Assembly: GCA_018268335.1 (NCBI GenBank)
Contig: JAFDWT010000051.1
Location: 2,755 to 38,063, forward strand
Length of the DNA stretch: 35,309 nt
Reading direction: 5' to 3'
Source of the DNA: Armatimonadota bacterium
GTDB lineage: Bacteria; Armatimonadota; Fimbriimonadia; Fimbriimonadales; Fimbriimonadaceae
Shown one piece after another: positions 7,229 to 16,172 of the stretch. The notes beneath the pieces were generated by a model. It did no database searches, was not told the DNA's origin, and saw nothing but the letters and a program-made list of their open reading frames with translations. A program made the position numbers and the translations under genes. The stretch's first letter is position 1. Each line of letters begins with the position of its first letter.

Positions 7229-8191
7229 ATGGAAGTCCTCGTCATCGGCGGCACGAAGTTTGTCGGCCGGGCCCTTACGAACGCCTTGATCGCCAAGGGG
7301 CATCGCGTCACCCACTTCAACCGCGGCCAGTCCGGCGCGGGCGTTTTTCCCGATGTCGAGACCGTCCACGGAGACCGTCGGACAGACCTGGGCAGGCTAC
7401 CAGACCGCACCTGGGACGCCGTCGTCGACACCTGCGGCTACCGGGCCAGCGACCTGGAGGCCAGTACGAACCACCTCAAGGACCGGGTCGGCCGCTACCT
7501 CTATATCTCAACGATTTCGGTCTACAGCGACGACAACCCCGCTCTGGTCAGCGAAACCGACAAGCTGATGGATCCGGTCTTCGAGGACGCCGAGATCACG
7601 GGCGAGACGTATGGCCCCATGAAAGTCGCAACCGAGGTCGTCGTCGAAAGAGTCCTTGGCAGCCAGGCGACGATCGTCCGCCCGGGAGTCATTGTCGGCC
7701 CGCACGACCACACGTGGCGGTTCACATACTGGCCGCACCGGTTTCGCCAGGGCGGCGACGTCCTTGTCGCCGATATTCCGGACAAGCTCGTGACGTCCAT
7801 CGACGTGCGCGACCTGGCCGACTTCCAGGTGAAGCTGCTCGAAGACGGCACGACCGGAACCTATAACGCCGACAACGGCGGTCTGACTTATGGCCAGCTG
7901 ATCGAAGCTGCCTCTGCCGACACGACCGGCACACCTGTTCCGGTCACGCATGAGTTCCTCGACAAACACGAGGTCAAAGACTGGACCGACCTGCCCATCG
8001 TCTTGCGCAAGAAGTTCCCGCTCGCCAAGACAGAGGCGGCCCAAGCGGCGGGGCTGAGTATCCGACCGCTCGCCGAAACCGTCAGAGACTTGATGGCCTG
8101 GGTGGACACCACTGAAGTCCCTGAGAACCGCCCTGGCCTGACCCTCGACCGCGAAAAGGAACTCCTAGCAGCATGGCGCGCACAAGTCTGA
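7229..8191 (+). CDS. NAD(P)-dependent epimerase/dehydratase-family protein
   Basis: The 320-residue extended short-chain dehydrogenase begins with MEVLVIGGTKFVGRALTN, the nucleotide-binding Rossmann motif GGTKFVG. This selects ATG 7229. Further elements are VVDTCGYR, YISTISVYS (the catalytic Ser/Thr region) and ETYGPMKVATE, in which Tyr-Gly-x-x-Lys is the active-site YxxxK. VRPGVIVGPHD follows, a pattern of the CSP41/isoflavone-reductase-like NAD-dependent epimerases. The exact substrate is not recognisable; a nucleotide-sugar or related metabolite is likely. Its last 19 bp overlap the M61 peptidase gene, so the two are cotranscribed. Confidence 0.85.
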   Translation: MEVLVIGGTKFVGRALTNALIAKGHRVTHFNRGQSGAGVFPDVETVHGDRRTDLGRLPDRTWDAVVDTCGYRASDLEASTNHLKDRVGRYLYISTISVYSDDNPALVSETDKLMDPVFEDAEITGETYGPMKVATEVVVERVLGSQATIVRPGVIVGPHDHTWRFTYWPHRFRQGGDVLVADIPDKLVTSIDVRDLADFQVKLLEDGTTGTYNADNGGLTYGQLIEAASADTTGTPVPVTHEFLDKHEVKDWTDLPIVLRKKFPLAKTEAAQAAGLSIRPLAETVRDLMAWVDTTEVPENRPGLTLDREKELLAAWRAQV

Positions 8192-9642
8192 CCTGCGGCA
8201 TCGCCGCCCTCTCGGCCCTCGCCACTGCGGCGCACTACCACGTCGATCCCGACGTCGCTTCCAAGACGGCCAAGGTCACGCTCACGCTCGACCAAGGGCA
8301 GACCAGCACGGCGTTCCACATGCCCGCCTGGCTGCCGGGCGACTACGAGTTGTTCCACTATGGCAAGAAGATCAGCGAGGTCAGCTTCTTGCGCGACGGC
8401 CAACCCGTGCCGAGCCAGCACACCGACACCGACCCGGACTTATGGACGGTGCCCAGCGGCGCCGACTCGGTCAGCTACCGGGTCGTCGAGTCCCGTGGCA
8501 ACTTCAGCCCTAACCTGCGGATCCGTTCCGACGAGGTGTTCATCAACGGCGGGGGCGTGTTCGGCTGGTTCGATGGGCATCAGCGAGAGAGCCAGAAGCT
8601 GACCGTTACCAACGTCTACGGGCCAGGGGCGCGGGCCGCGACACCTCTACCCATGGTAGCGGGCAAATGGGTGGCCAAAGACTATGACCATCTGCTCGAC
8701 AGCCCCTTTGTGTTCGGCATGACTGTCAAGACCGCTCAGGTGAAACTAGGCAGCAGAACCGTCATCGCCGTCGGCTACGGCCTGGCCACCCGAATCCCCG
8801 CCGACATGTCGGCCTTCGCCAAGACTGGCGCGATGGCCGCTGAACAGACGCTCAAACTGGTCGGCGACTTGCCGTGGCAGGAGTATCGCTTCTACTTCGA
8901 CTTTGGCGGCGGCGGTGGCGGACTGGAGCATCTGGAAGCGACCCGCATCGGAACCGGGACATCAGATCCCAGGCAGATGGCCGGGATCATCTTCCACGAG
9001 TTCTTCCACTGCGTCAATGTGAAGACCGTCAGGGCGCAACCGCTCGGCCCGTTCGACTATACAAAAGCGGCCAAGACATCGACCCTGTGGTGGCTGGAGG
9101 GCGTGACCGACTACTACGCCGACGTCCTGGCCATGCGCGCCGGCCTGTCCACTCCGGAGCAGACGCTGCAAGGCCTCTTCAATTCTTGCGACAGCCTGAA
9201 CCGATCGACCGGCGCCCAAAAGGTGACGGCCAGCGAAGCCAGCCTCAAAGTCTGGGATGTTCGCGGCAGCTTTGGCTACGGCGGGCTCAGCTACTACAGC
9301 AAGGGCGCGGTCGTCGGCCATGCCCTGGACTGGGCGATCCGCGCCGAAAGCCAAGGCAAGCACAGCTTGGACGACGTGGTCCGCCAGCTCTACAAGGAAT
9401 GCCACGGCGGCCCGGGATACAAGGACACGCGCATCCGCGAGTTAGTCGTCCAGTACGGTGGCCCCAAGCTCGGACCGCTCTACGACTCCTGGGTCGACGG
9501 CTTAGCCATGGTCGACTGCCGCCTGGAGGCCGGCGCGTTTGGAGTCGAGCTCGACGGCACTATCGGCAGGGGGCAGACGCCGTCTGAAGCGGCGATGCTG
9601 CGCTCGTGGTCGCAAGGCGTCGCCTATTCTGGTTCGCGCTGA
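8173..9642 (+). CDS. M61-family metallopeptidase (glycyl-aminopeptidase-like)
   Basis: The 489-residue protein has a short hydrophobic N-terminus (about 1-20) that may be a signal peptide. The N-terminal beta domain has the M61 features FHMPAWLPGDYELFHYGKKI and NGGGVFGW. The zinc site HEFFH lies at residues 275-279, with the downstream glutamate in WLEGVTDYYAD. The family removes N-terminal residues, in some members glycine. Most bacterial M61 proteins are 550-620 residues with a C-terminal PDZ domain; this one stops soon after the catalytic domain and no PDZ domain is visible. The start overlaps the epimerase stop by 19 bp; AAGGA lies 12 nt before the ATG. Confidence 0.85.
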   Translation: MARTSLTCGIAALSALATAAHYHVDPDVASKTAKVTLTLDQGQTSTAFHMPAWLPGDYELFHYGKKISEVSFLRDGQPVPSQHTDTDPDLWTVPSGADSVSYRVVESRGNFSPNLRIRSDEVFINGGGVFGWFDGHQRESQKLTVTNVYGPGARAATPLPMVAGKWVAKDYDHLLDSPFVFGMTVKTAQVKLGSRTVIAVGYGLATRIPADMSAFAKTGAMAAEQTLKLVGDLPWQEYRFYFDFGGGGGGLEHLEATRIGTGTSDPRQMAGIIFHEFFHCVNVKTVRAQPLGPFDYTKAAKTSTLWWLEGVTDYYADVLAMRAGLSTPEQTLQGLFNSCDSLNRSTGAQKVTASEASLKVWDVRGSFGYGGLSYYSKGAVVGHALDWAIRAESQGKHSLDDVVRQLYKECHGGPGYKDTRIRELVVQYGGPKLGPLYDSWVDGLAMVDCRLEAGAFGVELDGTIGRGQTPSEAAMLRSWSQGVAYSGSR

Positions 9643-9703
9643 GCCAATTGGCACCCACAGAGCACCCTGCAACGTCCAAGTAAATATACGGTCAAAGGCG
9701 ACC

Positions 9704-9709
9704 CATAAT
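9704..9709 (+). promoter_or_regulatory. Candidate -10 box for the glucan phosphorylase gene
   Basis: CATAAT lies 13 nt before ATG 9723 and overlaps the alternative ATG at 9708. If this is the -10, transcription would start near 9716 and only the 9723 start would be usable. No -35 is clear. Confidence 0.3.
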
Positions 9710-9722
9710 GAAAAGGGTCACC

Positions 9723-12296
9723 ATGCGCAGCCTTAAGTACGCCCATTCGTTCGAAGTCGTCCGCGAGCTCCCGCCAGAGCTCCAGGGACTGAAGGAGTTG
9801 GCGTACAACTTGCGCTGGTCCTGGCACGAAGAGACGCAACGGCTCTTCCGCGACGCCGACACCGAACTCTGGCATTCGCTCAACGAGAACCCAGTCGAGC
9901 TCATCAACCAACTCTCCCAAGACCGGATCGACGACCTACTCAAGGACGACGTTTATCTGGCCAGGTTGAACCACTGCGTCAACAACCTGCGCGACTACAT
10001 GGCCGACCAGACGTGGTACGACCGCCATTTCCCCGACGAGCGCGAGCAAACGCGAGTCGCCTATTTCTGCTTCGAATTCGGCATCAGCGAGTCGATCCCT
10101 ATTTATTCGGGTGGCCTCGGCGTCCTGGCCGGCGACCACCTCAAGGCCGCCAGCGACCTCGGCATCCCGCTTGTCGCCATCGGCCTGCTCTACTCGCGCG
10201 GCTACTTCCGCCAGCAACTGAACCAAGACGGCTGGCAACAGGAGATTTATCCGCAGCACGACTTCTATCGCATGGCCCTGACGCTGGTGCGCGGCGATGA
10301 CGGCAAGCCCGTCAGCATCCAGGTCGAGTTCCCGGACCGCAACGTGACCTGCCAGATTTGGAAAGCCCAGGTCGGCCGCGTCGAGCTCTACTTGCTCGAC
10401 AGCAACATTTTGGACAATGCAGCCGTCGACCAGTCGATCACCGACAACCTCTACGGTGGCGACGAGGAGATGCGCATTCGCCAGGAGATTATCCTCGGCA
10501 TCGGCGGCTACCGGGCGCTGGTCAAGCTCGGCCGCAAGCCGACCGTTTGCCACATGAACGAAGGCCACGCGGCATTCTTGAGCGTCGAACGGCTGCGCCA
10601 GTTTATGGCCGAGCACAACTGCGACCTGCGCACCGCGCGCAAGTGCGTTGTTTCCGGCAACGTCTTCACCACTCACACCCCAGTCCCCGCCGGGTTTGAC
10701 ATCTTCCAACGTCCCATGCTGGAGAAGCACCTGTCCAAGCTGGTCGGTGAGCTCGGCATGCCGTTCGACCAGTTCCTGCGGCTAGGGCGTATCAACAAGG
10801 ACAACGAGGCAGAGCCGCTGAACATGGCGGTTTTGGCCATGGAGAACTCCAACCATGTGAACGGCGTCAGCAAGCTGCACGCCCAGGTCACCCGCGAAAT
10901 GTTCCAGGACCGCTGGCCGGACTACCCGCTGGAAGACGTGCCCGTGGACGCCATCACGAACGGCATCCACACCATGACCTTCGTCGGCTCCCGGATGTCC
11001 GCCTTGTTGGACAAGTACCTCGGCCCTGAGTGGCGCGACGACGCCAGCGACCGCAAGATGTGGGCCCGCGTCCGCGACATCCCCAACGAAGCCCTGTGGG
11101 AGTGCCGCGAAAACGCCCGTGGCGACTTTGTCCGGTTCTGCCGCGGACACCTGCGCAAGCGGCTGCGTGCCCAGACAGGCACCGTCGACCTGCGCAGCGT
11201 CCAAGACATCCTGGATCCGCGCATCTTGACAATCGGGTTCGCCCGCCGTTTCGCCACCTACAAACGCGCGACGCTGCTGTTCAAAGACAAAGAGAGGCTC
11301 AAATCGCTGCTCTTCCATCCGGAGCGGCCAGTGCAGTTTGTCTTTGCCGGAAAGGCGCACCCGCGCGACGACGGCGGCAAGAAGCTGATCCAAGACATCG
11401 TCAACTTCATCAAGAGCGAAGGCGCAAGGTCGCGCATGGTGTTCCTGGAGGACTACGACATGCACGTGGCCCGGCGACTGGTGCAGGGCGTGGACGTGTG
11501 GCTCAACAACCCGCGCCGCCCCCTGGAAGCCAGCGGCACCAGCGGCATGAAGGTCGTGCCGAACGGTGGGCTCAACTGTTCGATCCTCGACGGCTGGTGG
11601 GCCGAAGGTTACAAAAAGGGCGTCGGCTGGGCGATCGGCGACGAGACGTCCAACCCCGACGAAGGCCACCAAGACTGGCTGGACTCGCGTGCGCTCTACC
11701 AACTCATCGAACAGGAACTGGCGCCGACCTTCTACCACCGAGGTGAGAACGGCGTGCCGATCAGTTGGGTCGAGATGATGAAGGAGTCGATGGCCGAGCT
11801 GGCCCCGACTTTCAGCACCCTGCGCATGGTCCGCGAGTATGCGTCCCGTTTCTATATGCCGGCTTCGCGCATGTTCAACCGTTTGTGCGACAACGGCCTC
11901 GAGAAGGCTAGGTCTTCGCTGCAATGGCGCGACAACACCATCAAGGCCTGGCCGGGCGTGCGCATCGTCCAGGTGACGGACAGCGTCGACAAAACGGCCT
12001 ACATCAACTCGGGATTTGAGATCACCGCACGTGTCGATCTGGGCGGGCTCTGCCCCGACGACGTCCGCGTTCAGGCGGTCGCCGGGCAAGTCACGTCGAA
12101 CCGCGAGCTACGCAGCATCGACCTCTACGATCTGACGTGGCAGTCCGCCGAGGGTAGCGTCCACACGTTTACCGGCTCGGCCCGGTGCGATGGGCCCGGC
12201 CACCGCGGCTATCTCGTCCGGGTCGTGCCTCACCACGACGACGTGAACATCACGACCGAGATCCCGCTCATCGCGTGGGAACCGTCGGCGATGTAG
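9723..12296 (+). CDS. glgP: Alpha-glucan phosphorylase (glycogen phosphorylase, GT35)
   Basis: The 857-residue protein belongs to the alpha-glucan-family (Thermotoga/Deinococcus-type) phosphorylases, which lack the N-terminal part of the animal/E. coli type. It releases glucose-1-phosphate from glycogen or maltodextrin using PLP. Visible motifs are YFCFEFGISESIPIYSGGLG, ITNGIHTMTFVG and GFARRFATYKRATL. The PLP site is EASGTSGMKVVPNGGLN, with the lysine at about residue 610. The C-terminal ~140 residues form an extra beta-rich domain found in this subfamily. ATG 9708 in frame would add five residues; 9723 is chosen because a -10-like box overlaps 9708 and AAAGGG lies 6-7 nt before 9723. It is the last plus-strand gene before a convergent hairpin. 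Confidence 0.93.
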   Translation: MRSLKYAHSFEVVRELPPELQGLKELAYNLRWSWHEETQRLFRDADTELWHSLNENPVELINQLSQDRIDDLLKDDVYLARLNHCVNNLRDYMADQTWYDRHFPDEREQTRVAYFCFEFGISESIPIYSGGLGVLAGDHLKAASDLGIPLVAIGLLYSRGYFRQQLNQDGWQQEIYPQHDFYRMALTLVRGDDGKPVSIQVEFPDRNVTCQIWKAQVGRVELYLLDSNILDNAAVDQSITDNLYGGDEEMRIRQEIILGIGGYRALVKLGRKPTVCHMNEGHAAFLSVERLRQFMAEHNCDLRTARKCVVSGNVFTTHTPVPAGFDIFQRPMLEKHLSKLVGELGMPFDQFLRLGRINKDNEAEPLNMAVLAMENSNHVNGVSKLHAQVTREMFQDRWPDYPLEDVPVDAITNGIHTMTFVGSRMSALLDKYLGPEWRDDASDRKMWARVRDIPNEALWECRENARGDFVRFCRGHLRKRLRAQTGTVDLRSVQDILDPRILTIGFARRFATYKRATLLFKDKERLKSLLFHPERPVQFVFAGKAHPRDDGGKKLIQDIVNFIKSEGARSRMVFLEDYDMHVARRLVQGVDVWLNNPRRPLEASGTSGMKVVPNGGLNCSILDGWWAEGYKKGVGWAIGDETSNPDEGHQDWLDSRALYQLIEQELAPTFYHRGENGVPISWVEMMKESMAELAPTFSTLRMVREYASRFYMPASRMFNRLCDNGLEKARSSLQWRDNTIKAWPGVRIVQVTDSVDKTAYINSGFEITARVDLGGLCPDDVRVQAVAGQVTSNRELRSIDLYDLTWQSAEGSVHTFTGSARCDGPGHRGYLVRVVPHHDDVNITTEIPLIAWEPSAM

Positions 12297-12306
12297 GATT
12301 GGTCGT

Positions 12307-12337
12307 CCGGCTCACTGCCGTCAAGGCAGTGAGCCGG
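12307..12337. terminator. Convergent hairpin between glgP and the lipid kinase
   Basis: A perfect 13-bp stem (12307-12319 with 12325-12337) has the loop GTCAA. The loop holds the TGA of the minus-strand kinase gene and the stem starts 10 bp after the glgP stop. It is not followed by a T tract on either strand, so it may be a 3'-end stabiliser or a Rho-assisted terminator rather than a textbook intrinsic terminator. Confidence 0.6.
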
Positions 12338-13232
12338 GCGGCACGACGACGCGTATGGCTCCCGGGACGACCTCCACGGTCACCGGCTCCGCCGCCACAA
12401 GTTCGCCGTCGACAAGAAACGGGCCTTGCGGCGTGCTCCGGATGGTCAGGCGCTTGAATTGGCGGTGCGTCACCTTTGGGTGTTCGATGTGAGTTCCCTT
12501 AAAGACCTTGGGAAAGGTCTTCAAGAACTCACCCCTGCCAATCTCCTCGACTAACACCAAGTCTAGAAAACCGTCCTGCAAGCTCGCCGACGGGGCGATC
12601 TTCATCCCGCCGCCATAGGCCTGCGCATTGGCCATCGCACAGAGCATCGCCCGGGCGGCGATCTCCTCGCCATCGACCTCAATCGTCAATCCAACAGCCC
12701 GATAGCTGGCAAGCGTCCCCAACACCGCCGCCACGTACGCAGAGGTTCCACCAAGCCAGCGGTAGCCCGAGTTGATCTTTTCCGCTACCGCCGCATCAAA
12801 CCCACAGCCCGCCGCGTTGATGAAGTGACCGGTCGCACTTGCCTGCGTCCAACGTCCGACATCGATTGTCACAGTCCGTCCTTCCCGAATGGCGTCGACA
12901 GCCTTGGAATGGTCGTTGCCGATCCCGAGCATCCTGGCAAAGTCGTTCCCGGTGCCCAGAGGCACCACGGCCAAATCCGCGCCAGTGCCCAGAACTCCTT
13001 GAAGAACCTCGTTCACCGTGCCGTCGCCGCCAGCGGCACCGACCACTTGCACGCCCTCCGAGACCAGCTTGGCGGCGATGGCGGCGGCACTGCCTCGGCC
13101 CGAAGTCGCCGGAGTGGCGACCAGCCGGTCGCCAAGTGCTGCGCGCAACATGGCCTCGATCGCTGGCCACTGCTTGGCACCCCGCCCGCGTCCGCTGGCT
13201 GGGTTATGGATGACGCCGACAGTCGCGGCCAT
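12321..13232 (-). CDS. Diacylglycerol kinase-family lipid kinase (YegS/BmrU/DgkB-like)
   Basis: The 303-residue protein has the DAGK catalytic fold. VIHNPASGRGRG (residues 7-18) is the nucleotide-binding start. GGDGTVNEVLQGVL is the GGDGT signature, followed by VVPLGTGNDFARMLG. The C-terminal domain has FINAAGCGFDA and AYGGGMKIAPSASLQDGFLD, the last being a family-conserved metal-site region. It phosphorylates diacylglycerol or a related lipid, probably at the cytoplasmic membrane face. It lies 9 bp downstream of the UvrA C-terminal gene on the same strand and probably shares its transcript, though no functional link is obvious. Confidence 0.9.
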   Translation of the reverse strand: MAATVGVIHNPASGRGRGAKQWPAIEAMLRAALGDRLVATPATSGRGSAAAIAAKLVSEGVQVVGAAGGDGTVNEVLQGVLGTGADLAVVPLGTGNDFARMLGIGNDHSKAVDAIREGRTVTIDVGRWTQASATGHFINAAGCGFDAAVAEKINSGYRWLGGTSAYVAAVLGTLASYRAVGLTIEVDGEEIAARAMLCAMANAQAYGGGMKIAPSASLQDGFLDLVLVEEIGRGEFLKTFPKVFKGTHIEHPKVTHRQFKRLTIRSTPQGPFLVDGELVAAEPVTVEVVPGAIRVVVPPGSLP

Positions 13233-13241
13233 GGGCTGTTC

Positions 13242-14252
13242 TTACCTCGCGCCAGCCAGGAGAGGCTGAAGAAACCTCCCAGTCCAGCTGCCGTCCACTT
13301 GGGCGACCTCTTCCGGCGTGCCGGTCGCCACGACCTGGCCGCCGCCGGTACCGCCCTCCGGTCCCATGTCGATCAGCCAGTCCGCCGTCTTGATGACGTC
13401 CAAATTGTGCTCGATCACCAAAACGGTGTTGCCTTGGTCGACCAGTTGATGCAGCACCTTGAGCAAGCGGCGCACATCCTCAAAATGCAAACCAGTGGTC
13501 GGCTCGTCGAGGATGTAGAACGTCGATCCGGTCCCCCGCTTCGACAGCTCCGAAGCCAATTTGACCCTCTGCGCCTCACCACCGCTCAGGGTCGTGGCCG
13601 GCTGTCCCAGCCGCAGATAACCTAGCCCGACCTCCTGCAATGTCGCGAGCTTTTTGTAGATCTTGGGTACGGGCTGGAAGAACGCGCAAGCCTCCTCAAT
13701 AGTCATCGACAGCACCTCCGAGATGTTCTTCCCTTTGTACTTGACCTCCAGCGTCTCGCGGTTGTAGCGTTTGCCTTTGCAGACCTCGCACGGCACATAG
13801 ACGTCAGGCAGAAAGACCATCTCAATTTTGATGATCCCGTCGCCCTTGCAAGCCTCGCACCGGCCGCCGCGCACGTTGAAACTGAACCGGCCTTGCTGGT
13901 AACCGCGGAGCTTGGCGTCAGGGGTCCGGGAGAACAGGTCGCGGACCATGTCGAACGTGCCTGTGTAGGTCGCGGGGTTCGACCGTGGTGTCCGCCCAAT
14001 GGGCGACTGGTCAATGTCGATGACCTTATCCACCTGCTCGTGCCCTTCCAGGCTGTCATGCGGCTCCCAAGCGCCGCGAGTGCCATAGACCTCAAACATC
14101 AACCTTGGAAACAGGGTGTCCTGGACCAGCGTCGACTTCCCGCTGCCGCTGACACCGGTCACACATACAAAGAGGCCCAACGGAAAACCCACGTCCACTC
14201 CTCGAAGGTTGTGTCCGCGGGCATTCTTTAGCACCAGCCAACCGTGCGACAT
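13242..14252 (-). CDS. uvrA: UvrA, C-terminal half only (NBD-II subunit of a split UvrA)
   Basis: The 336-residue protein matches only the second ATPase module of UvrA, which normally follows NBD-I in one chain of ~940 residues. In order: [16 protein letters not shown], Walker [10 protein letters not shown] (33-41), [20 protein letters not shown], a CxxC-x19-CxxC zinc module (Cys132, 135, 155, 158), the ABC signature LSGGEAQR (222-229) and Walker [12 protein letters not shown] (Asp249, Glu250). The canonical UvrA C-terminus follows. Nothing essential is missing. The first residues MSHGWLV correspond to the inter-module linker, so the gene begins exactly at the domain boundary. A promoter-like TTGCCA-N18-TAGACT lies just upstream. 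The other half is at 18133-20106, same strand, upstream. UvrA scans DNA for damage and loads UvrB. Confidence 0.93.
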   Translation of the reverse strand: MSHGWLVLKNARGHNLRGVDVGFPLGLFVCVTGVSGSGKSTLVQDTLFPRLMFEVYGTRGAWEPHDSLEGHEQVDKVIDIDQSPIGRTPRSNPATYTGTFDMVRDLFSRTPDAKLRGYQQGRFSFNVRGGRCEACKGDGIIKIEMVFLPDVYVPCEVCKGKRYNRETLEVKYKGKNISEVLSMTIEEACAFFQPVPKIYKKLATLQEVGLGYLRLGQPATTLSGGEAQRVKLASELSKRGTGSTFYILDEPTTGLHFEDVRRLLKVLHQLVDQGNTVLVIEHNLDVIKTADWLIDMGPEGGTGGGQVVATGTPEEVAQVDGSWTGRFLQPLLAGAR

Positions 14253-14262
14253 ACTCGACGGT

Positions 14263-14292
14263 AGTCTACACGTCGGACGAGTTGGCTGGCAA
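14263..14292 (-). promoter_or_regulatory. Promoter-like sequence of the UvrA C-terminal gene
   Basis: On the minus strand TTGCCA (14287-14292) is followed after 18 bp by TAGACT (14263-14268), 10 nt before ATG 14252. The predicted mRNA leader is only a few nucleotides and has no SD. It suggests the half gene is expressed on its own rather than only by read-through from the anti-sigma gene. Confidence 0.45.
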
Positions 14293-14306
14293 GGGTAGAA
14301 CGCCTG

Positions 14307-15545
14307 CTAGGGCGAAGAGTTGGAGTCAACCGCCTTTGTTGGGGCACCGCCCGGCTCTGGCTCGACCCAGAACGGCACGTTCATCGGGCAAAGCATGTAG
14401 GGCAGAGACCCCGTCATCAAAACCTCGATTTTCTCGAACCTTATCATGATGGTCCGGCCGTCGAGCATCACCGGTAGATCAATGTCGTGCTTTCCGGGCT
14501 TCAGCCCCTTGGCCATTGTAGCAAGGCCCACGACCGGCTTCACGGGCCCCTCGCCCGCGACCCGGCGCATCCTCTTGTCGAGGCTGGCCGAGGACACTTC
14601 AAAGAGGACGGCTGACAGTGGGACTTGCTGACCGTCGACCAACATCGGCGCCTTCAGGTCGATCTGGTCCCCCTGGAGCCCCTTCGTGATGATTTGGAAG
14701 TTGCCCATGACATCGACCAGGGCCGTGCACAGAGACAGCTGCTGATCACCCACGGGGCGCGACGACTTGATTTTGCTGACCTTTTCAAGCACGATCTGTC
14801 GCTGCTTGTCGTAGTCGTAGAGCACGATGTCCGGCTTCGGACGGTAGGTGACGTCCGCTGGCTTGACTGAGCCGTAGGTCAGTTCGACGACGCTCTCCGA
14901 CTTGCCGCCGGCGACCAACTCGATCCGAGCAAACCGCTTGTCAGCGGGGCGGACATAGTAGTTCACCACGATCTCTGGGCCGCCGTTGCTCTGGCGGATC
15001 GAGTACTTGTCGACTTTCTCGCCAGACAAGCGCACATCAAGAGTCTTCGACCACGAATTCGTGCGCTTGCCGCTGAGCATGCTCTCGAGAGTGACCAGGC
15101 TAAGGCCGTCTCTCCTCTTCTGCGTAGCGACCGCCGCGTAGCCTTCGTTGGCGTACTCGTTCAACACACGGTCTCTATCGACATACAGCGTCGCCGCCCC
15201 GTCGATCGTCTCCTTGACCTTTCCTCCCAACGCCCAGAGTTCGCGGGACACCTTCCAGTCCCCGGTCTTCGGGTCTCGGGAGTACTGCACCTCATGACGG
15301 TTGCCGATCGTCGCTTGTGACTGGTAGATCGCCTGGAGTTCGTCGGCATAGCTCGGCCTCGGCCACGCGACCAATGCGACAGCCAGGCCCGTCGCCGCTA
15401 CTGCTGCCAAGCCGATTCGCACATGGACGCGTCGGGGGGCGAAGTCCCGATGAAGGCGTTCCTTCAACCGTTCGGCAGCACCCGACGGCGACTCGGTGGT
15501 TCGCAGGGCCTCGACGGCCTTGTCAATCTTGGTATCTGAGTTCAT
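14307..15545 (-). CDS. Membrane protein downstream of sigma factor, probable anti-sigma factor
   Basis: The 412-residue protein has a cytoplasmic N-terminus (about 1-43, rich in charged residues), one transmembrane segment (about 44-61, IGLAAVAATGLAVALVAW) and a large extracytoplasmic part. The first part of that region (about 66-240: YQSQATIGNRHEVQYSRD and onward) resembles LolA/RseB-like lipoprotein-binding folds. The gene overlaps the sigma-factor stop by 23 bp on the same strand, the usual place for a cognate anti-sigma factor. No zinc-binding anti-sigma motif (HxxxCxxC) is visible, so the assignment rests on topology and context. The signal and target genes are unknown. Confidence 0.6.
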   Translation of the reverse strand: MNSDTKIDKAVEALRTTESPSGAAERLKERLHRDFAPRRVHVRIGLAAVAATGLAVALVAWPRPSYADELQAIYQSQATIGNRHEVQYSRDPKTGDWKVSRELWALGGKVKETIDGAATLYVDRDRVLNEYANEGYAAVATQKRRDGLSLVTLESMLSGKRTNSWSKTLDVRLSGEKVDKYSIRQSNGGPEIVVNYYVRPADKRFARIELVAGGKSESVVELTYGSVKPADVTYRPKPDIVLYDYDKQRQIVLEKVSKIKSSRPVGDQQLSLCTALVDVMGNFQIITKGLQGDQIDLKAPMLVDGQQVPLSAVLFEVSSASLDKRMRRVAGEGPVKPVVGLATMAKGLKPGKHDIDLPVMLDGRTIMIRFEKIEVLMTGSLPYMLCPMNVPFWVEPEPGGAPTKAVDSNSSP

Positions 15546-16071
15546 TGTTCACCTCGTGCTGTGTCGCGGCCCAAGCCCGGCCGAGCCGGGTGCGGGCATG
15601 GTGGAGGCGCGATTTGACGGTTCCGACCGGAGAGTCGACGATCACCGCCGTCTCTTCGACCGAGAACCCCTGGACTTCGTGGAGCAAGAACGCCTGTTTT
15701 TGGTCGGGATGAAGCTGGGCCAAGGCGTCGAGCAGCCAGGCGGCCTCCTCGACAGCTTCGAACCCGGGCTCCGCTTGAGGTGTGGTCTCGGCGTCGGCCC
15801 ACGGCAGCCAGGTCTTGCGGCGACGCCAATGCGTGTACTCGCGATAGGCCAGCCTGAAGAGCCAAGCCCGCAAGGAACCGTCGCCACGAAAGGTGGCGAT
15901 TTTGTCCCTGGCGCGCAGAAAGCACTGTTGCGCCAGGTCTTCGGCGTCCTGGCGGTGGCGGGTCAGATGGGCGAGATACCGATAGACGCCGTCGTAATGC
16001 GCGTCGACGAGCTGGTCCATGGCCCCACGGTCACCGGTCGCGATCATGCGGGCTAGTTTCAGTTCGTCCAA
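15523..16071 (-). CDS. ECF-type RNA polymerase sigma factor
   Basis: The 182-residue protein has region 2 (about 15-90: DAEDLAQQCFLRARDKIATF and LRAWLFRLAYREYTHWRRRK) and region 4 (about 115-170: LHPDQKQAFLLHEVQGFSVE then VGTVKSRLHHARTRLGRA), the layout of an extracytoplasmic-function sigma factor. TTG 16071 is chosen because a clear AGGAG (16079-16083 on the minus strand) lies 7 nt before it, giving an N-terminus MDELKLARMIATGD. An in-frame ATG at 16143 would add 24 residues but has no SD. It overlaps the downstream putative anti-sigma gene and is divergent from the first GyrI-like gene, which may be in its regulon. Confidence 0.85.
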   Translation of the reverse strand: MDELKLARMIATGDRGAMDQLVDAHYDGVYRYLAHLTRHRQDAEDLAQQCFLRARDKIATFRGDGSLRAWLFRLAYREYTHWRRRKTWLPWADAETTPQAEPGFEAVEEAAWLLDALAQLHPDQKQAFLLHEVQGFSVEETAVIVDSPVGTVKSRLHHARTRLGRAWAATQHEVNNELRYQD

Positions 16072-16161
16072 GGCGCTACTCCTATGCACGGCACGTGGAA
16101 CAAGAGCCCGCAAAGTTTGGGATGGTTGACTTGGGCGGTCCATTTTCTGGTTAACGTGGTT

Positions 16162-16167
16162 GATAAT
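16162..16167 (+). promoter_or_regulatory. -10 box of the first GyrI-like gene
   Basis: GATAAT (one mismatch to consensus) ends 5 nt before ATG 16173, with no SD between. It fits a leaderless or nearly leaderless transcript. It lies in the 101-bp divergent region shared with the sigma gene. Confidence 0.4.
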
Positions 16168-16172
16168 GGGCC

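Noticed and set aside
12307-12337. Textbook intrinsic terminator after glgP
   Set aside because: The stem is perfect but neither strand has a T tract after it, so it is listed as a hairpin with uncertain mechanism.
13242-14252. The C-terminal UvrA piece as a fragment of a UvrA2 or drug-export ABC paralog, or as a pseudogene
   Set aside because: Motif by motif it matches canonical UvrA NBD-II, including [20 protein letters not shown] and the intact four-Cys zinc module. It has no frameshift and begins cleanly at the linker with its own promoter-like sequence, so it is the missing half of the N-terminal gene rather than a decayed paralog.
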